Assembly (NCBI RefSeq): GCF_014655595.1 | Contig: NZ_BNBL01000015.1 | Coordinates: 62,001 to 126,000 of the forward strand | From: Streptomyces griseocarneus | GTDB lineage: Bacteria; Actinomycetota; Actinomycetes; Streptomycetales; Streptomycetaceae | Reading direction: 5' to 3' | DNA: 64,000 nucleotides | The notes under the pieces: model-generated | Told to the model about the DNA's origin: nothing | The model's database searches: none | What the model saw: the letters and a program-made list of their open reading frames with translations, nothing else | Part shown: positions 35,970 through 43,848 of the stretch, piece by piece | Position numbering within the stretch: position 1 is the stretch's first letter | How the letters are laid out: each line of letters starts with the position of its first letter | Translations under genes and position numbers: made by a program

Positions 35970-36604
35970 GGATCCTCCTCGCGCAGGTGACGTGTGTGGC
36001 GGCGATTCCATAAGAGGCGCGTGAGCGAGACAGACTCCCATCCGGTGCCCAACGCGGTAGCCGCGACGGCGAGCCACCGGACCCCTGCATGTGTCAGGGA
36101 GGCACCTTCTGGAGGAGCAAGAAGTCCGAGCATGCCGCATCCGAGGAGGATGATGCCTACGTTGTAGGCGGTAGCAGCACGGTGCATCCATCGGACCCAT
36201 CGCCTGAAGTCTTCCCGCTGTTCCTCCTGTAGCAGTCCTTCGTCCGGTGCCGGTTCGTCTCCCCACCAGTCACGGAGCTCGGCCGGACTGTAGATGTAGC
36301 CACGGCCGCGAAAAGCCAGTTGGATGCTGGTAATCAGGGAAATTGCGGCGAGGGTCAGGCATAGCATCGCCGGACCGGGCCAGCGAAACTGTGAGCCGTC
36401 CGCCCCCAATACACCCGTGGTAGCGACGGCGGCACCAGCCAAAAGCGGTGCCGCCACAAAGTGGGCTTGATCAGCGGCATGGGGATCGCCGATCGGTAGC
36501 GGTCGGCTCCAGCCACTATGTCTTGGCGACAGGGCCCCTCCTACGATGAGCACGTCCTGAGCCAGTGTCCTGAAGATGAGCAATCCCGGGTAGAGCGCAG
36601 GCAC
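35966..36604 (-). CDS. Inner-element cargo: four-helix membrane protein
   Basis: 212 aa from a GTG (complement 36602-36604) behind AGCAGGG. Likely membrane segments are [55 protein letters not shown] and [16 protein letters not shown], with a charged loop between the second and third ([20 protein letters not shown]). No known domain is recognised. Two pairs of helices around a cytosolic acidic loop recall small effector or immunity membrane proteins. Its stop overlaps the start of the Cys-pair gene. The pair sits between transposase and recombinase, the usual cargo position. Confidence 0.65.
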   Translation of the reverse strand: MPALYPGLLIFRTLAQDVLIVGGALSPRHSGWSRPLPIGDPHAADQAHFVAAPLLAGAAVATTGVLGADGSQFRWPGPAMLCLTLAAISLITSIQLAFRGRGYIYSPAELRDWWGDEPAPDEGLLQEEQREDFRRWVRWMHRAATAYNVGIILLGCGMLGLLAPPEGASLTHAGVRWLAVAATALGTGWESVSLTRLLWNRRHTRHLREEDP

Positions 36605-37608
36605 AGCGGAACCCTGCTGGGCATGGCGGCATTGCTTACCTGTGGTTGGTGTGAGGGGCGAGCAGGCTGGTGAGCTCGGCGAGCTTCCGGTGACGGCTTG
36701 AAGTACCGGCGGACGTTCTCTGGCTTCTTGTGCCGGGACTTCGCCATCAGCATCAGCAGGGACGCTCCCTGCTCGCCGAGGTGGGTCAGGGAGGAGTGGC
36801 GGTACTCGTGCAGGTCCCAGCCACTACCCGGCCCGCATACGGCGGTGTGCTCGTCCAGCAGCGCCCGGGCCTGCCCGTACGACAGCCGGGCGAACCCGGT
36901 GTCGGGGCACACGTCGCGCGGGCTGACGACCTTGCCGGGGCCGGGCTTGCGGTGAGTGACGAACACCTGACCACGGGTACGGCCCTTCAGTAACCGGGGC
37001 AGGAGCCGGGCGGTGCCTGCGTCCCAGTACACGGTCTCCAGCACGTAGTCCTCGCGGGCCTGGCCGCGACGCCGGGCCTTGGTCCGGGCTCCCTTCGCCT
37101 TGACCGGGCAACGGCGCCCGGCGAAGTCCAGGTCCTCGATGTTCACGCCGAGGATCTCCTCCGCCCGCCCGGAGGTCTCGTAGAGCATCCGCCACAGGGT
37201 CTTCTCCCGCAGCTGGACCTCGCGCCGGGCGATCAGCCGGTCAACGGCCATCTTCGAGCGGGCTGGGGTCTCGGAGTCCGGCACCGCCAGCCGCTTCGCC
37301 CAGGCCGGGACCGTCGGGCCCTCGTACCCGCGCTCGGAGCACCAGCCCGTCCAGGACAGCACGGCGCCGCGGCGGGCGTTCCAGGTGTTCACTGCAGAGC
37401 GGCCCCACAGCAGCTCCAGCGTCTCCCCGATCTCCGCGTCCTCCACCGAGGCGAGCGGCCGGCTCTCGCCGAGGCGCTCGGCGGTCTTCCCGACGGCGAT
37501 GCCGTAGTTCCGGGCGGTGTTCGGGTTTCCGAGCGAGTCGAGGAACAGGTCGGCCGCCATCCGGACGGTCACCGCCTTCCCGGTCGGCAGCTGGACGAGC
37601 GTGGGCAC
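36541..37608 (-). CDS. tnpI: Inner-element tyrosine recombinase (TnpI-like)
   Basis: The GTG complementary to 37606-37608 follows AAGGGGAAAACG. The core-binding domain is at about 10-100 and the catalytic domain from about 115, with [20 protein letters not shown] (first Arg), [16 protein letters not shown] (HxxR), and [19 protein letters not shown] (second His, Tyr nucleophile). All key residues are present. After KPSPEA the frame appears shifted. The adjacent frame gives [16 protein letters not shown] and a stop at 36636-36638, which leaves a normal 31-bp gap before the membrane-protein start. The last 50 residues in the present frame are therefore probably aberrant. The protein should resolve cointegrates at the site just upstream. 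Confidence 0.85.
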   Translation of the reverse strand: MPTLVQLPTGKAVTVRMAADLFLDSLGNPNTARNYGIAVGKTAERLGESRPLASVEDAEIGETLELLWGRSAVNTWNARRGAVLSWTGWCSERGYEGPTVPAWAKRLAVPDSETPARSKMAVDRLIARREVQLREKTLWRMLYETSGRAEEILGVNIEDLDFAGRRCPVKAKGARTKARRRGQAREDYVLETVYWDAGTARLLPRLLKGRTRGQVFVTHRKPGPGKVVSPRDVCPDTGFARLSYGQARALLDEHTAVCGPGSGWDLHEYRHSSLTHLGEQGASLLMLMAKSRHKKPENVRRYFKPSPEARRAHQPARPSHQPQVSNAAMPSRVPLCLRSTRDCSSSGHWLRTCSS

Positions 37609-37621
37609 CGTTTTCCCCTTG

Positions 37622-37714
37622 CCACAGATAACAGGGCTGCTTCGTGCAGCCCTCGGAGAACGTCACCGCAGGTGACGAATCAAGCTACCGCAGATATTGG
37701 GGTGTTATCTGTGG
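37622..37714. repeat. Putative recombination (resolution) site of inner element
   Basis: CCACAGATAACA (37622-37633) is repeated as an inverted copy TGTTATCTGTGG (37703-37714). The latter also pairs with CCGCAGATATTG (37688-37699) to make an inverted core around TTGGGGTGT. Between them are a GGGCTGC/GCAGCCC hairpin (37634-37652) and a CGTCACC/GGTGACG hairpin (37661-37677). An inverted core pair plus an accessory copy, immediately upstream of a tyrosine recombinase gene, matches the layout of Tn4430-type internal recombination sites. Confidence 0.65.
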
Positions 37715-37776
37715 GACAACTTCAGGCCGCCCCCGCCGTTGGCGACCTACCGGCCACCCGCCAGGGCCGATGAGGG

Positions 37777-37814
37777 CTTAGCGCACGATCTGACACCGAT
37801 GTTCCTCAGACCCC
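37777..37814 (-). repeat. Right terminal inverted repeat of inner Tn3-family element
   Basis: Reverse complement begins GGGGTCTGAGGAACATCG. It is followed by the second AGGTA copy (37815-37819). Confidence 0.93.
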
Positions 37815-37933
37815 AGGTACCGCTCGACCGCCGCGGTGTACGACGACGGCGGGGCGGACAGGGGCACCACCCGGGCGCGCGGCACACGCAACGCACCCCC
37901 GGCCCCGAGTTCGGTCACTGGTTCGATCGTCAC
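37815..37933 (-). pseudogene. Outer-element tyrosine recombinase, N-terminal part
   Basis: From a GTG complementary to 37931-37933 the frame reads VTIEPVTELGAGGALRVPR and SYTAAVERYL, where it meets the inner element. Joined through one AGGTA copy it continues as TGAGIAKSSARIY at 32047. The start faces the direct and inverted repeats at 37952-38068, the expected position for a recombinase gene next to its own site. Confidence 0.8.
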
Positions 37934-37951
37934 GCCTGCCCCCGCCCCTCC

Positions 37952-38068
37952 GGCTCTGCCGCAGTAAATGCGTACACCTCACCCCGGCGGCCGGAAGCCC
38001 CGGCCGCAGGTCGCGGTGATCACGGTAGGGGCTCTGCCGCAGTAAATCCGGCATTTACCGCGTCAGAG
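37952..38068. repeat. Putative recombination (resolution) site of outer element
   Basis: GGCTCTGCCGCAGTAAAT occurs at 37952-37969 and again at 38030-38047, 78 bp apart. An inverted, slightly different copy ATTTACCGCGTCAGAG is at 38053-38068. The second and third copies form an inverted core around CCGGC, and the first is an accessory copy. The layout parallels the inner element's site with an unrelated sequence, as expected for two recombinases of different specificity. Confidence 0.7.
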
Positions 38069-38161
38069 GGTCACCGGAACGAGGGGTTTGAAGATAAACC
38101 GCTTACCACCATGCCGTTCGGGTGAGACCTTGGCCAACCAGTACACACGGGTGGGGGCGTG

Positions 38162-41100
38162 ATGGCTGAGGTCGCACCGGCAGAGCAGATACCGCTTTTT
38201 GACTTCATGGTGATTCGATCACCTGACGAACTCTCCGGTCGTCAACTGCGAAGGCACTACGTCCACGACCGGGGCTTGGCGGCTCCGCCCACGATGTCGA
38301 CACACGGTCCTGCGGTGCGCGGGCTCGTCGCCGTCTCGAAGGTTACCGAGATCATTTTTGACAAGGTCATGGTCTGGGACGGCGAGCCGGCAGACTCCGC
38401 CGCCCTTCCACACCTGAGGGCCACCCTCCTCGCAGCTGGCGAACCCCTTGGCATAGTCCGCCGGCGGGGTCGCGCCAGCCAGGCGGGTCCGAGCCTGCCG
38501 ACACCAGCGCTCGGAGAACTCGAGGCAGGTGCCTACCTCACTGGCGACGACGGTGACTACTACCTGCTGCCTGAGCGTCTGGACCGGCTGCAACCAGCAT
38601 GGCTCTTCGCACGGCTAACAGAAGCCGCTCACGTCATCGAAGCCCACTCTCGTGCCACGGATGAGAAGCGGTTCGACTCATCCCAGCTCAGGAAAGAACT
38701 TGCCAACGCGCTGGGGCGCACGGTGGAGAAGTTCGTATTCGGAACAGACAGCCTGCAAGAACATTGGGGGCGCGCCCACCGGATCCTCTTCGACACCCTG
38801 TATCTGCTGTACGTCATGCGGCGCTGGACCATGGTCAACCTGGAACCGGTGACGGCAGCCTTGCGCACCCTCCACGCGATCGAAGCCCTGGCTGCCGATG
38901 CCGTGGTCGCGCTGGCATCTTCTCCGGGCAAGGGGAAGCCTCCGCCCGAGCTGACGGCCGAGCAGGAGCAAATGCTGCAGGCTCTGGTGACTTCCTGGCC
39001 CGAATTGACCAAGTGGCAACGCAAGGGCCAGCCTCCGAACTTCCCGCTCATCAGTGCTGTGGGTGATCTTCAAGAGCATCTTCTCGCTGTCCCGGTAATC
39101 CATCGGCTGTTCGCACAGCTCTTCTGGTACTGCAGGCCACCGTTCAACGACATCAAACCGATTGGTATCGGCGATCTCAAAGTCGTACGGCAATGGCTCA
39201 CCGCGTATCGACCTGGCGAGATCTCGCACATCCACAACATCATGGAGGGTGAAAGCCGGGGGCGTGACCACCGGCGCCTGGAGAAGACCGAGGAGACGTT
39301 CAGCTTCACAACCTCACGCACTGAGGACACGTCAAAAGACACGCAGTCGACTGAACGCTTCGAGGTCAAGGCAGAGGCCGAGCACGTCCTGCGTGACTCA
39401 CTGAGCGTCAACGCCTCTGCGAATGTCACAGCCAGCACGACAACCCCCGTCCATGTGACCGCCAGCGCGGGCTTCGGCGTCGCCTACAGCCGCGCCTCCG
39501 AAGATCACGAGAAGGCCGCCCAGAACTTCGCCCGCGATGTCGTAGAGAAGGCGGTTAGCCGCGTGGAGGCACGAGCCGCCTCCGTCCGCTCCACAACCAA
39601 GATCTTCGAGACCGAAGAGAAGAACAGCCAGATCTTCGATAACAAGAAAGGCGAAGGGCACGTATCTGGCATCTACCGCTGGGTCGACAAGGAGTACACC
39701 GCCCAGGTCTTCAGTTACGGCAGGCGAATGATGTTCGAGTTCGTTGTGCCCGAGCCTGCGGCATTCTGGGTGACAGCTCGACTGCGTTCATACGAGTCCG
39801 AACTGGCCGTACCCCAACCCCCGGATCCGCCCAAGCCGGACGAAGTAAATCTGAAACTCACCCCGGACCAGATCACGGAAGCAGTCTTCAAGGAACTTCA
39901 GAAGAAATACGATCTTTCCGGATTTACCTACCCCACCTCCAAGCGGAAGGTCGTGTTTCAGTCCCCCGGATCACAGGGCACGTACTTCAGGGAATCCTCG
40001 GTAAAGAGTGCGGGCAACTTCCATGGGAAGATCTATGAGTGCGAGACGGAAGGGGTGGCCGGATACGAAATCGATGATTTGCGGATCGACGGGAGGATCG
40101 ACTATACCGAAGGGAAGAAGAGTCAGTTCTTCCGCCTAATCATCAACGGCATGAAATGCTACACGTACGATACGGGGGATGCGCCGTTGACGTCTTTCGA
40201 CTTCCCCGATTTCTACCAAGATGGAACATCAGCGCCAAAGCCGGATCCAGGCCCGCTTGTGCTCGACCGAGACGGCTTGACGATCGCTTTCTCGTTCCGG
40301 TGGGCTGAGAGTTACGCCTTGAGTATCAGTGCCACACTGAAGCGCACCGAATCAGCAGTGAGCGACTGGCAGCGCAGGGTCTTCGATACGATCCTTGCAG
40401 TCGAGCGGAGGCGCGTGGATGCGATCAACGCCGAGCGCAAACTGGCGTATGACGCGCGACTCGCGGAGTATCGAAACCGCCTGGCCCAGTTGGACGCCGT
40501 TACCGTGGCAGAAGCACTCAGAGGCGGCTCCGAGGCAGCCAACCGGGCTGTCATCAGCGAAGAGCTTAAGAAGCACTGTCTCACCATGATCACGAAGGAG
40601 TTCGACCAGCAAGGGTCTGACGATGTGCTGTCCAGGAATTCGGCGATGGGTTCACGGAAGGTCAAGGCGGATTCAACCCGCTTCACGATCACCGAGGACA
40701 ATCCTGAAGTTCCGCGCACCACGGCAGAGTTCAAGCCTCTGAATCCTCCCCGTGAAGTCGCCTATCCGGCCATTGATCTCGATAAAGCGCGGAAGAAGGG
40801 GCTCATCGTCCAATTCCTGGAGCAAGCCTTCGAATGGGAGAAGATCAGCTACATCTTCTACCCTTACTTCTGGGCTGCTGAGCCACGCTGGATCGATCTG
40901 ATGAACCGCGCAGATGATGCCGATCCGACCTTCACCGCGTTTCTGCGCGCGGGCATGGCACGTGTTCTCGTTTCGGTGACTCCCAAGTACGACTGTGCCG
41001 TGCAGCACTACCTGGACACAAGGGAGCCCTGGTCCGGTGGTGACTTCTCACCCGTCATCGGAAGTCAGCTGTTCATTCCGCTCTACGAGGAGATCCGCCA

Positions 41101-41233
41101 GCAACAGGACGACCGCCGAGGCGGAAAGCCCGTCAGCAAACCATGGACCTTCACTGTGCCCACGTCCCTGGTGTACCTGCACGGCAGCGATACTCCGCTG
41201 CCCGACCTGAAGGCCGAGCGGGAGAATTCATGA
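38162..41233 (+). CDS. Tn3 cargo gene 1: large unrecognised protein, 1023 aa
   Basis: It starts at ATG 38162 (GTG 38159 is an alternative) behind GGTGGGGG. There is no signal peptide. Residues 1-340 are mainly helical. Around 355-560 is a striking Ser/Thr- and Lys/Glu-alternating region (EKTEETFSFTTSRTEDTSKD, then SLSVNASANVTASTTTPVHV and TASAGFGVAYSRASED), followed by IFDNKKGEGHVSGIYRWVDK and FSYGRRMMFEFVVPEPAAFW. The alternating pattern recalls the amphipathic hairpins of pore-forming or tube-forming proteins, but no family is assigned. The C-terminal 450 residues include two helical segments and a compact domain. GC content drops markedly between about 39280 and 40900, suggesting transfer from a lower-GC source. 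The stop overlaps gene 2 (ATGA). Confidence 0.8.
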   Translation: MAEVAPAEQIPLFDFMVIRSPDELSGRQLRRHYVHDRGLAAPPTMSTHGPAVRGLVAVSKVTEIIFDKVMVWDGEPADSAALPHLRATLLAAGEPLGIVRRRGRASQAGPSLPTPALGELEAGAYLTGDDGDYYLLPERLDRLQPAWLFARLTEAAHVIEAHSRATDEKRFDSSQLRKELANALGRTVEKFVFGTDSLQEHWGRAHRILFDTLYLLYVMRRWTMVNLEPVTAALRTLHAIEALAADAVVALASSPGKGKPPPELTAEQEQMLQALVTSWPELTKWQRKGQPPNFPLISAVGDLQEHLLAVPVIHRLFAQLFWYCRPPFNDIKPIGIGDLKVVRQWLTAYRPGEISHIHNIMEGESRGRDHRRLEKTEETFSFTTSRTEDTSKDTQSTERFEVKAEAEHVLRDSLSVNASANVTASTTTPVHVTASAGFGVAYSRASEDHEKAAQNFARDVVEKAVSRVEARAASVRSTTKIFETEEKNSQIFDNKKGEGHVSGIYRWVDKEYTAQVFSYGRRMMFEFVVPEPAAFWVTARLRSYESELAVPQPPDPPKPDEVNLKLTPDQITEAVFKELQKKYDLSGFTYPTSKRKVVFQSPGSQGTYFRESSVKSAGNFHGKIYECETEGVAGYEIDDLRIDGRIDYTEGKKSQFFRLIINGMKCYTYDTGDAPLTSFDFPDFYQDGTSAPKPDPGPLVLDRDGLTIAFSFRWAESYALSISATLKRTESAVSDWQRRVFDTILAVERRRVDAINAERKLAYDARLAEYRNRLAQLDAVTVAEALRGGSEAANRAVISEELKKHCLTMITKEFDQQGSDDVLSRNSAMGSRKVKADSTRFTITEDNPEVPRTTAEFKPLNPPREVAYPAIDLDKARKKGLIVQFLEQAFEWEKISYIFYPYFWAAEPRWIDLMNRADDADPTFTAFLRAGMARVLVSVTPKYDCAVQHYLDTREPWSGGDFSPVIGSQLFIPLYEEIRQQQDDRRGGKPVSKPWTFTVPTSLVYLHGSDTPLPDLKAERENS

Positions 41234-42885
41234 CCCGGGTGGTGGTCGAGCTCGACCTCGGCCGGGACGCGCCCGACACCGACGGTTGGGCTGTCGCGGA
41301 CATCCCAAGGGAGACCGAGAGCGGCAACCGGATCGACGAGCTGGCCCAGTGGTGGGCGACGCACGTACTGGACCCCTTCCTGGCACGCAAGGACATCCTG
41401 CGCACCGACTACGTCACGGGGCACACCACGCTGTTCGACGACCGGGTGGATTTTGTGGTCCGGATCGGGCCGGAGACACTGGAGGACGTGCTTTCCGCGT
41501 ACGCCTCCTTCGGCTGGTCCGCGCTGGAACGTCTGGAGAGCGACCTGGCAGAGCTTCCCCGGGCACTCGAGCCGGTCAGGGATTTCTACCGCAGGACCCG
41601 TGACGTGGCCGCCGCGATGGTCGCGGTGGGGCTGATGCGCATCGAGCGGCTCGCTGCAGCCTATGCCGGCAGGGAGTGGAAGGAATCCTTGCGGCAGATG
41701 GAGGGATACCTCAAAGCCGCCTTCAACACAGTCGAGATCAACACGGTGCTCCCGTCCTTCCGGGACAAGAAGCAGGGGGACCGACTGCTGTCGCTCTGCC
41801 ACCAATACGCCCTGGCGAGCGATGAAGCCGTACGCCTAGGCAAGAAGGTTGCCAAGCGCAACTGGGTTGTACCGCCCGCGGAACGGAAGAAAGGCAGCGG
41901 GCAGGACCTGTGGTACGAGCTCTACGCCGCACCGCAGAGGGAGCAATTGGAGAAGATGACCGGCTTCTTCACCAAGATCCTCCAGGACTTCCCGCCGACC
42001 GCACTGATCCTGGACGACCTTCCGGAGAAGATCCACAGCGATCCCAACCACTCGCAGGCACTCTCCCTGCTTGCCAAGAAGATCTACTTCCGGCTGGCCG
42101 GCGTGATCAAAGACCTTGACACCCTCATCGCCTCGCTGTCCGCACCCGCCGGAACTGAGAGACTCACCCGCTTCGAGCACGGCCCCGTACCCCCGATAGA
42201 ACTCAAAGAAGGCGGCCTCGAGCAGGAGCTCATCGAGCATCTGACGAACCGGGGGAAAGCGGAACACCGGGTCCTTGCCAATCCGTACTTGCTGGCAGCG
42301 ATCGCAGAACAGGTACCAGCCGGCAGCTGGGAGAAATGCGTGCTGCTCCAGTACCGTCGGCGACTGGGCTCAGCCATCGAGCTGCAGGAGCAGCGCGACG
42401 CGGCCTGGCAGATCTTCTGGAACTGGCTGGGCCGGGTCGTGGCCGCACTTTCCCTGCTCGCACTACTGGCCAGCTTCCCCTTTGGGGAGGGCGCCGTCGC
42501 GCCGGCACTCGGCGTCGTGCTAACGGCCGCCGGGCACACAGCCGCCACCCTCGGCGTGGTCATGCTGGTTGCGCACGGCATCATCGGCACCCTCCAGGAG
42601 GCGGGCAAGCTGGAGGCTAACGCCCAGGATCTCCTGTTCCGGTTGGGACAGGACGACCCCGAGGCGTTCCGGAAGATCGGCGCGCTGCTCGGGGAGAGCC
42701 ATGTGCTGCGGCGCTCGCTCGGGGAGGGGCTGCTCACCACGGCAGTACGGCTGGGTCTGGCACAGCTAAAGGTTCTGGCTTTTGCTCTGGAGCTGGACGA
42801 GTTCCTCGACGATGTGGGAACGGCGTTCGGACCAGACGCTGAGGAGGCTGCGGTGGCCAAGGAAGGGGAGTCCGAAGGTGGCTAA
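41230..42885 (+). CDS. Tn3 cargo gene 2: membrane-hairpin protein, 551 aa
   Basis: Starts MTRVVVELDLGRDAPD at the ATG overlapping the gene 1 stop. Most of the protein is helical and charged (residues 90-390). Near residues 405-460 are two hydrophobic segments (VVAALSLLALLASFPFG and TAATLGVVMLVAHGIIGTL) separated by a short loop, so the protein probably inserts as a hairpin with both ends in the cytosol. The C terminus is Glu-rich. No named domain is recognised. It overlaps gene 3 by eight bases, making this a strictly coupled operon. Confidence 0.75.
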   Translation: MTRVVVELDLGRDAPDTDGWAVADIPRETESGNRIDELAQWWATHVLDPFLARKDILRTDYVTGHTTLFDDRVDFVVRIGPETLEDVLSAYASFGWSALERLESDLAELPRALEPVRDFYRRTRDVAAAMVAVGLMRIERLAAAYAGREWKESLRQMEGYLKAAFNTVEINTVLPSFRDKKQGDRLLSLCHQYALASDEAVRLGKKVAKRNWVVPPAERKKGSGQDLWYELYAAPQREQLEKMTGFFTKILQDFPPTALILDDLPEKIHSDPNHSQALSLLAKKIYFRLAGVIKDLDTLIASLSAPAGTERLTRFEHGPVPPIELKEGGLEQELIEHLTNRGKAEHRVLANPYLLAAIAEQVPAGSWEKCVLLQYRRRLGSAIELQEQRDAAWQIFWNWLGRVVAALSLLALLASFPFGEGAVAPALGVVLTAAGHTAATLGVVMLVAHGIIGTLQEAGKLEANAQDLLFRLGQDDPEAFRKIGALLGESHVLRRSLGEGLLTTAVRLGLAQLKVLAFALELDEFLDDVGTAFGPDAEEAAVAKEGESEGG

Positions 42886-43801
42886 ACCTAAGCCGCCACG
42901 GCCACCGAAGGCCGCGAAGTCCGCAGCCGCGGCTGCGATCAAGAAGCGTGGTGTCAAGGTCAGATCTGCGGTTCCGAAAGGAGGCGGCTCCCTCAAGGGT
43001 CGAGTGATCGCCCCGACACGACTGCTGGCGAAGGCGTTCACGGCGAGTTTCACCGATGCGATCTCCCGCGAGGCCACCGCGCAGTGGGAACTGGGAACGG
43101 CGACGGTGGAGGAGTACCGCCGCCTGGTCATCAGGGCCTACCGCCAGATCACGGACAAGCACGTCACGGCAAGCGCCTGGGTGGGCAAACTCCTGGAGGT
43201 CCTCGCGCCCAACCTCCCCGAGGTGAGGCTTGTCATGGACGCCATGGCGGCTGAGCACGTTGACCTGGTCAACCTCGCCGTCCACGGCCGCCGGGCGGTC
43301 TTCGTTAACGGCCGCCTCGACACAGTGAAGGTGACCTCGGAGTTCACCAGCAAGAGGATCATCACCGACACCTGGCTCAAGGTGCCCGAAAAACAGCCCC
43401 GCGGAGCCCAGTACGTCGACCACGCATACCTCTACCGCAACGCCCAAGGGCAGGAACTCCTAGTGACCTTCGAGTTCAAGTGCAGGGGGCAGGGCAAGAA
43501 GCTGCGCGCACAAATGGCGATGCGCGACATTCGGCTCCTTGAGCTGAGCCATGTGCCCGGGGTGATATTGACCTTCCTCACCCGTGGCAAGCCCGACTCC
43601 GTCGCCGTGGACAAGCTGGTCATCGCGCCGGGGGAAGGGGCCAGGCTCGGGCGGATGGGCATCAAGGCCGGCCGGAACTACAAGGTGGAGGAGGCGCTGG
43701 ACGCGTCCGGCGACCCGTACATGCGGCTTACCGTACCGATCAACACGGATGTGCACCGCAGGATCCTCGAGCGGGTTCTGCGGGACCGCAGCTGGCAGTG
43801 A
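42878..43801 (+). CDS. Tn3 cargo gene 3: basic protein with PD-(D/E)XK-like motif
   Basis: The GTG at 42878 follows GGAAGGGGAG. The first 45 residues are a lysine/proline/alanine-rich tail (MAKPKPPRPPKAAKSAAAAA). The folded part contains DHAYLYRNAQG then ELLVTFEFKCRGQGKKLRA. Asp, 17 residues, Glu-x-Lys is compatible with a PD-(D/E)XK nuclease core, and the following LRAQMAMRDIRLLELSHVPG could be the next helix. This reading is tentative. The remaining C terminus is a small domain. Nuclease-like proteins with basic tails occur in toxins and phage-defence systems. It converges on the transposase gene 48 bp away. Confidence 0.65.
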   Translation: MAKPKPPRPPKAAKSAAAAAIKKRGVKVRSAVPKGGGSLKGRVIAPTRLLAKAFTASFTDAISREATAQWELGTATVEEYRRLVIRAYRQITDKHVTASAWVGKLLEVLAPNLPEVRLVMDAMAAEHVDLVNLAVHGRRAVFVNGRLDTVKVTSEFTSKRIITDTWLKVPEKQPRGAQYVDHAYLYRNAQGQELLVTFEFKCRGQGKKLRAQMAMRDIRLLELSHVPGVILTFLTRGKPDSVAVDKLVIAPGEGARLGRMGIKAGRNYKVEEALDASGDPYMRLTVPINTDVHRRILERVLRDRSWQ

Positions 43802-43848
43802 TCCGCGAGAGCCGATACCCGCGTACCGACCCTCGCGGGCTGTCTCTG

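Larger units (their letters stand above)
32048..37814. mobile_element. Inner Tn3-family transposon, 5.8 kb
   Basis: Terminal inverted repeats of 38 bp (32048-32085 and 37777-37814) share GGGGTC, GAGGAACATC and GTGTCAGATCGTGCGCTAAG with two mismatches. The flanking 5-bp duplication is AGGTA (32043-32047, 37815-37819). Content: frameshifted Tn3 transposase, a two-gene cargo pair, a tyrosine recombinase and its recombination site. Its insertion splits the outer recombinase gene; removing it with one AGGTA copy restores the reading frame exactly. Its repeats differ from those of the outer element, so the two belong to different subgroups. Confidence 0.93.

Noticed and set aside
43802-43848. Terminator between cargo gene 3 and the transposase
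   Set aside because: CCGCGAG and CTCGCGG can pair but are separated by a long loop; not strong enough to annotate.
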